Positions 12,491-31,667 of a stretch of 64,000 nt of DNA are shown here, one piece after another. Both the position numbers and the translations under genes were made by a program. The first letter of the stretch is position 1. Every line of letters starts with the position of its first letter. The stretch spans positions 11,571,640-11,635,639 of the forward strand of contig NC_079384.1 of NCBI RefSeq assembly GCF_021018895.1. Direction: 5' to 3'. Source of the stretch: Seriola aureovittata (lineage: Eukaryota > Chordata > Actinopteri > Carangiformes > Carangidae). Under the pieces are notes generated by a model. It searched no databases, was not told where the DNA came from, and saw only the letters and a list, made by a program, of their open reading frames with translations.

Positions 12491-13300
12491 TCATTCAGTG
12501 AAGTGCACTTGTGATGTCTTGCGTAGTTTCACATCCAAAGCACAAAGCTGTTTGAGGAACCCTCTGTTTGGGAAAATCCACCTGCGCTCTTTGACCTTAT
12601 TGATGGCCTCTAGTAGGGTGTAATGTTGGTGGATCATTAGGTAGGCCAGGACGAGAGAGGCAGACCTGCTGACTCCGACTGCACAGTGGACAAAAACCCG
12701 AGCTGGTGAAGAATAAGATTACAATGAGCCTTACGCATGAGCTGAATGTGAGATTTTATCCAGGATAAGATGGGTGACTTACAGAGAGGCCTGCATATGA
12801 AAAATGAGTGACATTAAAGCAATATGATGGGTATTTACCGCCAGTGGTGTTAAGTGCATTCTGAATATAGTCAGCAGAGGGAGAGAAATAGCGAGAGAGG
12901 TCAAAGGACGGTGAGTCATCTGCAGGCACTCCATAGTAATCCACGGTGGATCCATAAAAGTCATGACTCCCCTGACAGTGCATCTTCCCATGAGCTGCAT
13001 TCAGAACATGAGTGATTCCCAGCTTCCATAGACTGTAGCGATCATTGGCCACTGACCTGTGCACAAAGGAAACAGGAATTATAATAAGAAACACATTAGA
13101 AGGAAACAAAATCTGGGGTTATTTTTATGGTAAAAACTGTCAAGAGCAATGCTGTAGACTTACATGTCACCAATGAACAGGTTAGGCCAAACTTCATCCG
13201 CGTGATTACCAAACCTTTTTCCTCCATACAAAACCTTCACCAACTCTTTCACAGAAAGAGTGGCAGGAGAAAGTGGACTATTTTCCTGTAGATTATTCAT
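12491..13300 (-). CDS. dusp13a: Dual-specificity phosphatase 13A-like (copy 4)
   Basis: Exons 13300-13164, 13056-12839 and 12702-12491 join to 188 residues, the same length as human DUSP13[13 protein letters not shown] is followed by [17 protein letters not shown], then [10 protein letters not shown], general acid Asp93 in VPADDS, and P-loop HCAVGVSRS with Cys125 and Arg131. [16 protein letters not shown] near the end is strongly DUSP13A-like. Role in the family: muscle-type atypical phosphatase acting on phosphotyrosine and phosphoserine/threonine; cytosolic. Introns are short (107 and 136 bases). It is transcribed away from samd8, whose first exon lies about 450 bases from this start codon, so the two may share a divergent promoter. 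ATG at 13300-13298 is the first in the exon. Confidence 0.92.
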
Positions 13301-13894
13301 TGTTGACTGTATGCACATTTATATTTGCCTAAATAACTGCTTCTCTGAAACTCCTCATTTGTATCATTTCTTCTACCAACATTTATTTTCAAACTCTTTT
13401 GAGACTTTATTACAACCTTGTTGGTACTGACAGTGACAGGTGCTCCTGGTCTAAAATTAAAACAGTGACCTAGATTCTAAATGTTGATCACCCTCACACC
13501 TTAAAATATTTATGAAGTACATTTTATTCACATTGCCAATATCTCAATTTGTGGCCTTCAACTGAACGAATTAATTGCTTTTCATCATAACAAACCCAAA
13601 ACTGCAGAACTAAAGATGATGCAGTTACCTGTTTCCACCAGTAGGTGCCACTGTTGGACAGCTAGAGCCAAGCCTCATGTAGTTGGTTTTTACGTGCGCA
13701 GCTATTCTGGACATTACCGCCTAGTGTTGTCAACAGTCATGCTAACCAGCGCGAAGGGGAGAAATGATTTCCAACAAGCCCGGGTTATCACAGCAAACGC
13801 TAATACGATTTATTCAGAGTCTTGTGAGATGCCGTTTAGCTAGCTAGCTGAATAAACACGTTTCCGTATCGTCTTCTGTTACATCTCAGTCCGG
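13301..13894 (+). promoter_or_regulatory. Divergent promoter region of DUSP copy 4 and samd8, with a probable samd8 non-coding first exon
   Basis: From about 13640 the DNA becomes richer in CG dinucleotides than its surroundings. A good donor (CCGG then GTGAGT) at 13895-13900 can splice to the acceptor CTCTAG at 14832-14837, just before the samd8 start codon. That suggests a non-coding exon ending at 13894. Its 5' end cannot be placed; no TATA box is evident. The left half should serve the minus-strand phosphatase gene. A GCTAGCTAGC run lies at 13839-13848. Confidence 0.5.
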
Positions 13895-14837
13895 GTGAGT
13901 GAGCATAAGGCGCACGCAGTTATACGGCTTACAAATAGCATGATAGCTAACGTTAGCCAAAACTGAATTAGCCTGCTGGGCTGGGTTGTTGTGATACAGG
14001 AGAGGATGCTCTCGTTTGCATTCATGACTACCTCAGGCATACCTATGGTGATAAACACTGCCAGCTGCCAGGCTGGCCAGTTGTCTTACAAGATACTGAA
14101 AGAAATTAGGAGTAGAATTAGCTCCAGGGCCCAACTTAATGACAGCCAGTGATGTGGGTCATTGCAGGTGGATTTGAGTTACAGTTGTAAATCACGAATG
14201 CCACAGTCCTATCATATAATTTAAACCCTTATCATGTACAAATACTGACACTCTTAAGGATATCTGGGCAATCCTGGGAACAAACTTTAGAGACAGGGTT
14301 GTTGTCACTAACAGTGAAGTTAAGATAAAACGTGAATTAGTCCGTTCAGTGTGTAGGGAAGTGTCAGCCAAGAACAAGATTTGGGATAATAACCGAAAAG
14401 TCATTCTCCATAACTAGCACAAAAGTGTTGAAGTCACTGTTTAGCCTGGGGGGTGTCTCTGCCCTTCACCTTGATTTTTAGGGTGCGGTTTCCATTGTGC
14501 AAACTTATAGCAAATTCTTGCCATTGTTTGCCTCATATATTTGCACAAATTGTGAAAGCTTAACCTGCTTGTAAAGCTCAGGAAATTGTTTTATTCTTGT
14601 TTATCACCTATAATTTTGTCATAACGTAAAGTTATTTTCTGTCTCTGTTGCATTCTTGCGTGGTGTGTTTGGAGTTCGTAGTGCTGATTCAGTGAAAATG
14701 AAGTGTGCTTAATAGTGCCTACTTCTCCTTAAGATTCCTTTGTTTATTGGGGAGGAAGTCAATAAAGAACTGATAACAGTAAGGCAGAGCTCAGTTGTTT
14801 GAGTTGCACTTATAAAGTTTGATGTTCTTTTCTCTAG
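13895..14837 (+). other. Probable first intron of samd8
   Basis: It starts with GTGAGT and ends in a pyrimidine tract plus CTCTAG. No coding segment or recognisable repeat was seen inside it. Confidence 0.5.
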
Positions 14838-14856
14838 CCTTCAGAGTGAGGAGGAA

Positions 14857-17800
14857 ATGACCCAGCTGAGTGTCCGTCGCTGGACGCCCAAACACGTTGC
14901 CAAGTGGCTGAGGGAAGAGGGCTTTTGTGATTATGTGGACCTGCTGTGCAACAAGCACAGATTGGATGGTACCAGTCTGCTTGCTCTCAGTGAGTATGAC
15001 CTCCGTTCGCAACCTCTGGAGCTCAAGGTGCTGGGGGACATCAAGCGGCTGATGGTGTCGATCCGCAAACTTCAGAAACAGAACATTGATGTGTTGGAGG
15101 AGCTGGGTCTTCCGTTTGACGGACACTCTCCTACAGGCTCCGGAGGCAGTTTGGATTGGCTGTGTAATGGAGACCCGGGCAGAGACTGTGACAGCACTGA
15201 CACAGCACCAGTGGGAGAGGAGTATCACCAGTACACTAATGGAAAGTACAAGCAGCAGACGAGGCGTTTGGATCCAGAGTACTGGAAGACAGTGCTCAGC
15301 TCCATCTATGTGGTGTTTGTGTTTGGGTTCACATCCTTTGTCATGGTCATAGTGCATGAGAGGGTGCCTGACATGCGCACATACCCTCCGCTGCCAGATA
15401 TTTTCCTAGACAGGTGGGTGTGTGTCAGCTCACATTTAGTTTTAAGCCACTCTATTTTACTGATCTGTGCCTTACAAAGAAACAAGTCAGCAGTGTAATG
15501 TCAAAGACAGCATGAAACAAAATTATATATTTTTTATCAACTGACAGAATATCACACCAGATGGTGGACAGTATAACTGCCCTACTTCCCTGTAGCATGT
15601 TTCTATTATTGTCTTCACATATTCCTGATGGGCTAGCTTTGGTTCAAAGAGATCTTTGAAAGTTTTTTCAAATGACCTACTTTGTAGTGTGACCTGTTGT
15701 TTATGACCAGCTCTGAGCTTTTCATTGAATGCCTTAGCTTAGTGGGAGAGGTGAGTTCAGGGACATGCCAGTATTTGTTTGGAGAAGTGAAACATGCTGA
15801 GGACATATATTCAGGATTGTAACAAATTTTACAGATTGCCGCAATCTAGAGATATTATTAGCTAAAGCTTTTAAAATCATTTGAAACTTTGACAATAGAA
15901 GAGAGCCTGGGAAATGTAAACTTTTTAAAAGTTGTGTATTGGGCGTTTTGTGCATATAAATGTGGTGACATTTTGAAATTGATTTTGCAAAAAAAATATT
16001 TAATTTACAAGGATATAAAACAGGGAAAAGCAACAAATCCTCACTTGGAGAAGCTGGAATCAGGAAATGTTTGGAATTTTTGCTTGATAAATGATTTACC
16101 AAAATTATTTTCGATTTAGTTTTTTGTTGATTAATTAAGCACCTAGTTGTTTCAGCACTGAGCTCTTTTTTTTTTCCCTTTTCAATAGCGTGCCTAGAAT
16201 ACCATGGGCCTTTGCCATGGCTGAAGCATGTGGAGTGATCCTCTGTAACATCTGGCTGCTTGTTCTACTGCTGCATAAACACAGGTAGAGTCCTGACAGT
16301 CTTTCACATCAATGCAGTGCAGTGTTGTCACTGCAGGGATTGTTCTGTGGGACACCTACAGTGTGTCCCATGAATCAAAAACGCGGAAGAGTCAGGATGA
16401 TTATTTCTCATGATTTATAGGTCCATCCTGTTGCGACGCATGTGCAGCCTCATGGGGACTGTGTTCATGCTGCGCTGTATCACCATGTTTGTCACCTCCC
16501 TGTCAGTGCCAGGACAGCACCTGCAGTGCTCGGGAAAGGTAACGCTAATCTGTTTTGCATGTATCATATCTTAAACACTACATTTGTGCCTTCTGGAAAG
16601 ATCATAGTATTAATCGTTTCAATTTCTCCCTCCTTCTAGATATATGGTGACATGTGGGCCAAACTGCAGCGAGCTGTGGCCATCTGGAGTGGTTTTGGGA
16701 TGACCCTGACAGGAGTGCATACATGTGGTGACTACATGTTCAGCGGTCACACCGTGGTCCTCACCATGCTCAACTTCTTCGTCACAGAGTGTGAGTAGCT
16801 TCTGTTGACACAGTCTAGCTGCTTTGATTTACATTCAGCAGGGAACAGAAACACTTAACTTTATACTTCAAGAGCCGCTTAAACCTTTAATGTTAATATT
16901 ATGGTGAAATGAACTTGAAATGAATGAATAATAACTGAATTTGATTTTTAAAATGCCAAGTCTTCCATTAATGATCTTTGAGCTCAAATTAGCTATGTGG
17001 CTTCTCCCCTAATATTGCAGGTTAATGAATATCTGAAGCATTAACCTGACAGATTTACAGGCACTCCGGTCTTTTCACAAATTCAGATCTATTTCAGCCT
17101 TATCATTTTCCATCCATCCATCTAGATTTTAAATGATGAAATAATCTTTTTATTAGTGACACAAGATGTAAATGCACTAAACACACGCTGAAATATGAGT
17201 TATGAGCTGTTTTTATTTGGTATGAACACTTAAATAACCTTGAAATGTCACAGTGGTTGCCAGATTTTGTCTTCATTCTTATTCATTCATGAACATCATG
17301 AGAAATTATGAACTGAAGTTGTGAAAACAGGGTTAAAATACTAAATCATGAGAGTGTAACCATATTTGTGAATATTGTCCTTTTGTCGCCACACAGTGTT
17401 TTTCTTTGGTACTACAACTGAAATTTAAAAAGTAGACAGCTGTAGTCTGAACTGGACAGAAATGGCCTTTCACATAAGAGTATGCTATACAGCTGGTTGG
17501 TATAGTGTAAATCCAAATAAGTATTCAAAACTGCTCTTATTGCTTCTTTTACACAGACACTCCACGAAGCTGGAACTTCATTCACACCTTGTCCTGGGTC
17601 CTGAATCTTTTTGGCATCTTCTTCATCCTGGCTGCACACGAACACTACTCCATCGACGTGTTCATAGCCTTCTACATCACTACCAGACTCTTCCTATACT
17701 ACCACACTCTGGCTAACACCCGGGCCTACCAGCAGAGTCGACGAGCGCGCATCTGGTTTCCCATGTTCTCCTTCTTCGAGTGCAATGTCAACGGGCCCGT

Positions 17801-17861
17801 CCCCAACGAGTACTGCTGGCCCTTCTCTAAACCTGCTGTGATGAGGCGGCTGATTGGATAA
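14857..17861 (+). CDS. samd8: SAMD8 / SMSr, sphingomyelin synthase-related ceramide phosphoethanolamine synthase
   Basis: Coding exons 14857-15413, 16189-16284, 16421-16538, 16640-16790 and 17557-17861 join to 408 residues (human 415). Residues 7-73 are a SAM domain ([12 protein letters not shown] to [10 protein letters not shown]). Hydrophobic segments follow: about 146-167, 190-213, 225-246, 270-283, 296-306 and 318-334. The lipid phosphatase-like active site is complete: [10 protein letters not shown] with His294, and HEHYSIDV with His337 and Asp341. The 43-residue spacing between the two histidines matches sphingomyelin synthases. Known role: multi-pass ER protein that makes ceramide phosphoethanolamine and senses ceramide. 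The last exon encodes the cytosolic tail ending in AVMRRLIG. The start ATG sits 19 bases after the splice acceptor. Nothing is broken. Confidence 0.96.
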
Positions 17862-19385
17862 AGAGCGGGAGCAGCAGCGGTTCTGTCAGACACTACTTAA
17901 CCTGTGCTGTTTTGTCTGCTTTGTCAAGTTGCCAACTGAGGCGATGTGTGATATCCTCATCAACAAAGACACCTGATGTCATCCTGTCAGCACCGACGCC
18001 TGATGGGATACACAGAGCCATACCTTCTTATATTCTGGGATGTAGCTTCTAACCTACTTCCCCTGTCACCTTTTTTATGAGGATTAAACAAAATCGACAA
18101 AACCCTGTAGAGTCTCTTAAAAGCCCTATTAACACTCTTTGCTTGAAACTGAATACAGTGGAGATATGTCTAATTGATTGGTTGCTCATTTTTCTTCTAA
18201 AGGGATATAATTTTATGTAGCATGAATTGCTTTTTTCAGTACCTCCCAACTTAAAGTATACTTAGTATATGGATAGCACAGGATAAATGGAAGCCACATC
18301 AGACAATTCTCAGGCAACACTGTATCTTATCTTTCCCAGCAGTTAGGCATTTCTCATGCAATTGAAATACCTAATCATTTCAAGGTTTTGATCTTGATTC
18401 TTGACTGAAAGTTTTGTTTTACATCCCACTTTGTAATTTATCAAAACATAACTGTGGACCACTGGTGAAGCAATATGTAAAGATCTACCTTACAGTACTG
18501 CTTGTTTCTATGTTGCAATTTTTTCATCTTTTTGAGAAGCAGATGTTCTGAAAGTCTTCTGCATTCCTTGAGATTATGCTTACATTTTGACAATGTTACT
18601 GAATGCTGACAGAGAAATTGATGGCTCAATGTAAGATAAACTGCAATATATATTGACTTTGTTTTTATTGTTTACGCAGCCTGCTTTTTCTTTACCAGTC
18701 CTGGAAAAGATGCATTCAAGAAATGTCTTTATCGGCCAAAAACCTGGAATTAAAGATTTTTTTCCAGCTGTCTTAAATATAATTCCATTTGCCAATTACC
18801 TTGAGTCTCACGATAGGTTTGTCTGTGTAGAAATGTCCCAAGTCTATCATGTTTACTGTTGGATAGTTGTATAGTGCTTTTTTAAATCATCATACAGTGT
18901 AAATGACAAGACCCTAGTACCATTTGAGCTTTCCCAGATATTAATCCTTTGACATTAATCTGTGGTGATAGTTCTTAAAAAGGACCCTTAAATTTGTAGG
19001 AATTTGTTAATATTAATTTATTTCATTTTGTAAATGTTGATAGGTATTTTTATATTTGATGTACAGAGTTACAGCAACATGCACATGGAGAAATATGTTT
19101 ACAGTTGCTCTTGACTATGTATTTGTTTGAAACACAATGTGCTATTTAAGTGTAATGTTGATTTCAGATTGGCCTCTACATTTCATCCAGTGGAACTTGC
19201 CACTAGTAAGAGATGTTGTCATTGCTTTGGTCATGACAGCACGTTAGGAACATCAATATTCTGAATGACAATGACCATTAATAGAGGAAAGATGCCGTTA
19301 TGTTCATTGCTTCTGCAAAGCCACATAACTTGTTTCATGTCTTGTCCAGTCATTTCCATCAATAAAGAGCTGAAATCAAAGACCA
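17862..19385 (+). other. samd8: samd8 3' UTR with poly(A) signal
   Basis: After the TAA there is AT-rich DNA without exons. AATAAA at 19361-19366 is the first strong plus-strand signal I would pick for transcript end, implying a 3' UTR of about 1.5 kb. Earlier weaker sites are possible. Confidence 0.5.
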
Positions 19386-19779
19386 GTTTCTTATTTTTTT
19401 TTCTATCACTGCACAGCCATATAATTAATGAGTGGTATAGATAGATACTGTGTGCAGGCATAAAATATAAATAGTTCATAAAGTTGTTGAAAGCCATTCT
19501 TTGCTGTGCATGTCAAGCAATAAGCACGTGATGGTTAGTGGGCAAAACTTAGATTTGATGAAAGGATGATAAACAATAATATAACAATTCTGCACTATAT
19601 ATTATTTATATGCAAGATTAAAATAAGTAAATAAGATAAAGATAACTAAGCATTCAGTTACATTAGCTTATTGGTTGCCATGGTGACTTAGCAGTCTTCC
19701 ACTTGCCGGTATGCTCATAGCACAATTATGGCAAGAAAAATGTTTGCAAACGAAAAGAATTACGTTTGCTGCTGTCAAA
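19386..19779. other. Short spacer between samd8 and vdac2
   Basis: AT-rich; no gene, repeat or regulatory word that I can support. Confidence 0.5.
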
Positions 19780-20032
19780 CCACAGAAAAAATACTGAATT
19801 AACTGGCCAAGAATCACAAAATGATTTTCTCGCTCCGATTTCAAACAGGCACAAAATAAGCAGCTATAATTTCGGGTCCTTGCGGCGCCGAGGTCAGGAG
19901 GGTGTTTGTTGCGGTGTCTCCTCCATAACGTCCTACACTTGTCTCTGCCGCTTTTTCTGCATCTTTTGTTATCTCATTAGTTGACAACAACATCAACAAC
20001 AACAACGACAACACTAATACTAGTAAGTAATT
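19780..20032 (+). promoter_or_regulatory. vdac2: Probable vdac2 promoter and non-coding first exon
   Basis: A GC-richer island (GCGGCGCCGAGG near 19880) breaks the AT-rich background. A consensus donor GTAAGT at 20033-20038 could join an upstream non-coding exon to the acceptor at 20650-20651, six bases before the start codon. The transcription start is not resolved. Confidence 0.45.
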
Positions 20033-20656
20033 AACCATATAATTACTCATATTGTTAATGTTGTATTTCGTTGGAATGTCGGCAAGATGGCTCTCAAGCG
20101 TCCCGTTTGCTAGCTAGAGAACGTACCCTACCACACTGCGTTCAAACCCCTTCAGAATACACTGACTGTGTAGATGATATTTCTTATCACTGGCAAAGGT
20201 TCATTCCTATTTGAATAGTAAAAATTACGACCAGCAATGTTTACCTGTACATGTATCTAATTCACACAAAATGTCTCTGATTTTATTTAAATTTTAGTAT
20301 TAATCAGCACATACTTTATTAAACATTTTGTTATACAAACGACTGCTTTGATAATAACATTCATGCCGAAAAAAAGACATGTACCTGGTTACTGTAAGCA
20401 GACAGTGAAGTGATTCAGACAAGCCTCCAGTGTAACCTTGACAATGAATAGCCATGACAACAGAAGCAGAGCAATGGAGACCGTAATGCAGGTGTTTGGC
20501 AATACTAATATTTTACACTTAAACACCTTATTAGTAAGAAAATGCATATTTTTCTGACATGTACACGTGCATAGATTCAATAAGCAAGTGCATTTATGGA
20601 CCTTTGTCACCATTTAAACCACACTACAATTTTTATTTTTTTTTGTGACAGGCATA

Positions 20657-22859
20657 ATGGCAGTTCCTCCAGCATATACAGACCTTGGAAAATCAGCAAA
20701 GGACATCTTCAATAAGGGATACGGTAACTGGAAGCAAGATAAAAGGCACTTATATAAGGGTGTATTTATTGAACTTCAGAGGACAGGCTCGCTGTTTGAA
20801 ATGCATTACCAAGCCCAAGAAGTAGTTCCTTTTTGTCACTGTCCTTGCAGGTTTTGGACTGGTTAAGCTTGATGTGAAGACAAAGTCTACAAGTGGAGTG
20901 GTGAGCTGAACTGCTAATAAAAATATACAGTAGTGCGTTGTAGGAATTATCAGCTGATTTCCTGTTATCAGAGATAGTACATTATCAGCATATATATTGG
21001 CTGATAAGTAATTGTTAAGTAATTGCTGTAAAATGCCAGACTATGTATGAGGTCATTTATTTTAAAGTTTATTTTTCAACTGTAAAATCTTCAACTTGGT
21101 ACATATTTTGGTCAAAAATCTTTATTAGCCAGGTTTAACTTACTAGAAGTGTTTATTTTGCATTTTTAATAAATTTAAATGTATTTCTTCTTTTTAAAAA
21201 AAAAAAAAAGATTTTAAGATTTTTATTTGGCATTTTTTGCCTTTGTTGGACAGTTGATAGTAAAGAGGCAGACAGGAAACAAGGAGAAAGAGAGAGGGCA
21301 TACAACATGACATACAACAAAGGTCCCAGGCTGGACTCAAACCATGGATGTTGAGGTTATGTGCTGTGTGCTGTAACCCTTTACTTACCAAGACGCTCCG
21401 TAAATGTATTTCAGCTGTAAGTAATAGATGATAAACTTCTTAACCTGTATTGTTTTCAGGTAGAATTAATTATTTCCACTTGTATTCACTTTAGGAATTT
21501 AAAACATCCGGCTCGTCCAACATAGACACCAGCAAGGTCACTGGAGCCCTGGAAACCAAGTACAGGTGGGCTGAGTATGGGCTGACGTTCACAGAGAAGT
21601 GGACCACAGAAAACACACTTGGAACAGAAATTTGTGTTGAGGATCAGGTAAATTGAAAACTCTGTGATGTTGCTGATTATCCCACTAATGATACATTACT
21701 CTAAATTAAGTGTGATGTTGGAATGATTTTCCTCTTTAGATCACCAAAGGGCTGAAACTTACTTTTGACACTACATTTTCACCAAACACTGGGTAAGCTA
21801 CAGTTTATATTTTAATTGGAAAGCCATGACTTTAATCACTGCTCAAAGAACACCCTTCTAACTTTGCTTCTTCATTTTTCATTCACAGCAAGAAGAGTGG
21901 CAAGGTCAAGACAGCTTATAAAAGGGAATACCTTAATGCTGGAGTTGATGTAGATTTAGATTTTGCTGGTCCTACTATCCATGGAGCAGCAGTAGCTGGC
22001 TATGAGGGCTGGCTGGCTGGCTACCAGATGACCTTTGACACAGCCAAATCCAAGATGACCCACAGCAACTTTGCAGTTGGCTACAAGACTGGGGACTTCC
22101 AGCTCCACACCAATGTGTATGTTTTAAGATCAACAAATATTTCAAGGATGAGTAGCTTAACTGCAGAGTAACACTAACAGCTTTCCAAGGAAGTCACTGA
22201 TTGGCTGATCATGTGGTATTTTGTCAGGTAAAACTGTGTTGTTTTTTTTGGGGGGTTTTTTTTCCAGAAACGATGGTTCAGAGTTTGGCGGATCCATTTA
22301 TCAGAAGGTGAATGATAAACTGGAGACCGCTGTGAATCTTGCCTGGACAGCAGGCAGCAACGGCACTCGCTTTGGAATTGCTGCCAAATACCAGTTAGAC
22401 TCCAGTGCCTCCATATCAGTAAGTTCCAAGGAGATTATATTTACCTTTTCTGTTTTTGCAGGACATCTCAAAAATGTGGTCAAATTTGGTGGGAAATTAG
22501 GTCATGGTATAAGGAATAATGATGTTTGATTATTACTGTGCGTTTTTGTGTCGCTCTGGATTAAGATGTGCTCATTCAGTGCTTTCTAGTTACATGATAT
22601 GCTTTTCTCCAGGCTAAGGTGAATAATGCCAGCTTGGTAGGAATTGGATACACCCAGACTCTGAGGCCTGGTAAGAGCCATCTCTACTTTAGTATAGAAT
22701 TATAAACACCACCAAACATTATGGACCTTGATGTCACTTGTTAAATGATGTTACATTTTTATTCCAGGTATGAAACTCCTCCTCTCCGCACTGGTGGATG
22801 GGAAGAATATCAACGCTGGTGGTCACAAACTAGGTCTGGGCCTGGAGTTGGAGGCATGA
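20657..22859 (+). CDS. vdac2: Voltage-dependent anion channel 2 (mitochondrial outer-membrane porin)
   Basis: Exons 20657-20723, 20851-20900, 21495-21647, 21740-21792, 21889-22116, 22268-22418, 22613-22670 and 22768-22859 join to exactly 283 residues, the standard length. The N-terminus [18 protein letters not shown] is the amphipathic helix that lies in the pore. Glu73 in the membrane-facing FTEKW strand is kept. The KGLKL (GLK) nucleotide-binding motif is at residues 93-97. The C-terminal eukaryotic porin signature lies around [16 protein letters not shown]. The product is a 19-strand beta barrel carrying ATP, ADP and metabolites across the outer membrane; VDAC2 also binds BAK. The assignment to VDAC2 rests on synteny with samd8 and comtd1 plus sequence. 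Intron 3 carries a dispersed repeat (21199-21400). No defect is seen. Confidence 0.97.
21199..21400. repeat. Teleost dispersed repeat in a vdac2 intron
   Basis: The stretch begins after a poly-A run and contains GGCAGACAGGAAACAAGG, an AGAGAG tract, and GGTCCCAGGCTGGACTCAAA followed by a GGTTATGTGCTGTG-type end. I recognise this layout from an abundant SINE-like or MITE-like repeat of perch-like fishes. It is non-coding and lies clear of the splice sites. Confidence 0.6.
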
Positions 22860-23640
22860 GGATCTGCTCTGCCATTTCATTAGAAGAAGGAGTATATCAG
22901 CTGAATCTGACCTGAGAGTTTCTGTCTGGTCAGCAACAGACATTTTAAAGAGATGAAGCCAAAACAAAACAAAAAACAAGCCGAGTTCTCAAGCACTGTT
23001 AAGATGGAAAACTTTCCAGTAGCCTACCTTCATCGTGGTTACAATAACTAGTCATGTTACAGTCACATCTACTTATTAATCAGTTATTCCTTCTGCCAAT
23101 TTGTTCTCCATAATGAAAGAAAACCCCTCCTCTGGGTGTTGAAAGTTGGCTTCCTTAGTTTGACAATCCAGGACTGGTTTAAAAAACCAGAACCTCATTA
23201 TTTTGCTCAAGTGTGATACTATAGAATGTAAATCTGAGCCGTTATTTTGCACAGTAGAATACCTACCTATACTGAAGCTCTTTCTCCTTTGTTTTATTTG
23301 CACATTTTATTTATTTTTGGTAGTGATGTTCTGCCTGTTGGAAGTGTTACTCCAACAAAATATGCTTATCAAGACTGGCTGGTCTTCACTTATCTTCCTA
23401 GAGAAGCTTAATTGTGCTGTGCGGTGCGTTTTAGACCTCCACCTCCTTAAATACCTGCTTTTAAGTTGCAAGAAAATGCTAAATGGATTTTTATTTTCCT
23501 CAGTGTCACATGAGTGAGAGAATATCTGAGTGTATCATCTATTTTCTTCCCATTTTTGAGGACTGTGACACTAATCTGGAAGCAGTTTGTGTGTTGGTGT
23601 GTGTCTACCTTTGCAATAAAGTCCTGAAATCAACCATTAT
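22860..23640 (+). other. vdac2: vdac2 3' UTR with poly(A) signal
   Basis: The stop is followed by about 780 bases without introns. AATAAA at 23615-23620 with a T/G-rich stretch before it is the likely cleavage signal. The convergent comtd1 gene stops at 23973. A TTTAAT at 23698-23703 reads ATTAAA on the minus strand and could end comtd1, leaving the two 3' ends about 60 bases apart. Confidence 0.55.
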
Positions 23641-23972
23641 CCTCTCCTGTAATTTGACTACAGTGCATAATTAGACAGTTTGAAGAATGGTATGACATTT
23701 AATTGGTTAAATAATGATGCACTCAAAAGAAACTGCATGTACAGTTTGTTTTTTAATCAAATCATTTACTTTCAAACACTGCACCTTGTCCTGTAATAAA
23801 ACTGACATTGAAATTAGTTGAAAATACAGTGTTTCATGATCTTCACATTAACCTCTAGTAACGTGGGCCCAGACAATGCATATGTATGTTACAGCTACCT
23901 TAACACACCCCAATACATAGTTGGCTAGTGTTACTTTCCAAAGCCTATAAAGCATTGCACTTATCAGTCACC

Positions 23973-30644
<6,672 letters not shown>

Positions 30645-31570
30645 CACTTTAACGACAACTGTGACCCCACACGATTATATTGATCCCAGCTGAGGCACTT
30701 CCTTGTTGGCTGGGGACTAAACCGTAATACCGCGAGTAAAGGCGAAGCTCCGCGATTAGAGCAGTATGATCAGCATTGGAGACTTTGTGGTGCGTTTACG
30801 TCAGTACAGTGTGAGTTTAAGAGTCTGGATACTTCTATCATGTGACTGCCTTTGTGTTTAGCAGCGACACTTCGAGGAAAATGTAAAACAAGCAATACAG
30901 CTACTCCAAAATTACCATACACACGGAAAATGGGTCATGAAATACATACATGATAAACCAAATGAACTGGACAGATTCCTCCAAAATATGAAAAATATGT
31001 TAACGAGCTAAGACCTGACTTCCGAAATGAAACCCACCTGTACCTATAAACCGTTACACGACAAAACAACTCACCTCAAAGTTGCGTCTAGAGGATCGTC
31101 TGTTTGGTCTGAGAGCGACTGAGTGAATTCCTGCTTAAACCAACGTTAAAAAATTCGGTTAGTCAGTGAGGGTCATATGATCTGCTGCAGCTCTTATGAT
31201 AGGACTATAAACGGACGCCCACTATAAGGACCCACTGCTCCGTGCAAAATGCATGTCACTTTTCATTAGAGGATGTCAGGAAATATTACAAATCAAGATG
31301 CAGTTTTTCATTCTTGCTGACTATGAAAAAGCGGCTGAACCTCTGGCTGCTAAAAAAAAAAAAGGATGAATCTAAACTTCATAGCTGAGAATGTCGGAAA
31401 CTAATCTGCAGGAGGGCGTTTAGGAACATTTCAGCAATCAATACATAAATCCTGACACTTGAGGTTCTGTGTGATTTTCGTTTAATCAACATATCATATA
31501 TCATCACAATTACATTCATTTATTTTTGTTTTAATTGTGAAGATCTATTAAACTGGAGTTTAGATTTCAG

Positions 31571-31572
<2 letters not shown>
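30645..31572 (-). promoter_or_regulatory. comtd1: comtd1 5' UTR and promoter region
   Basis: Directly upstream of the start codon on the minus strand there is an ETS-type word (GGAAGTG, plus 30696-30702) and CG-richer DNA up to about 30770. Further upstream to 31140 is mixed-composition DNA with no exon I can support. The transcription start is not resolved. Confidence 0.45.

Positions 31573-31664
<92 letters not shown>
31573..31664. repeat. Long (GT)46 microsatellite
   Basis: A 92-base uninterrupted GT tract about 0.9 kb upstream of comtd1, the longest simple repeat in the window and able to form Z-DNA. Confidence 0.95.

Positions 31665-31667
<3 letters not shown>

Noticed and set aside
14791..15357. 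188-codon minus-strand frame opposite samd8 exon 1
   Set aside because: It is the antisense shadow of a well-conserved coding exon.
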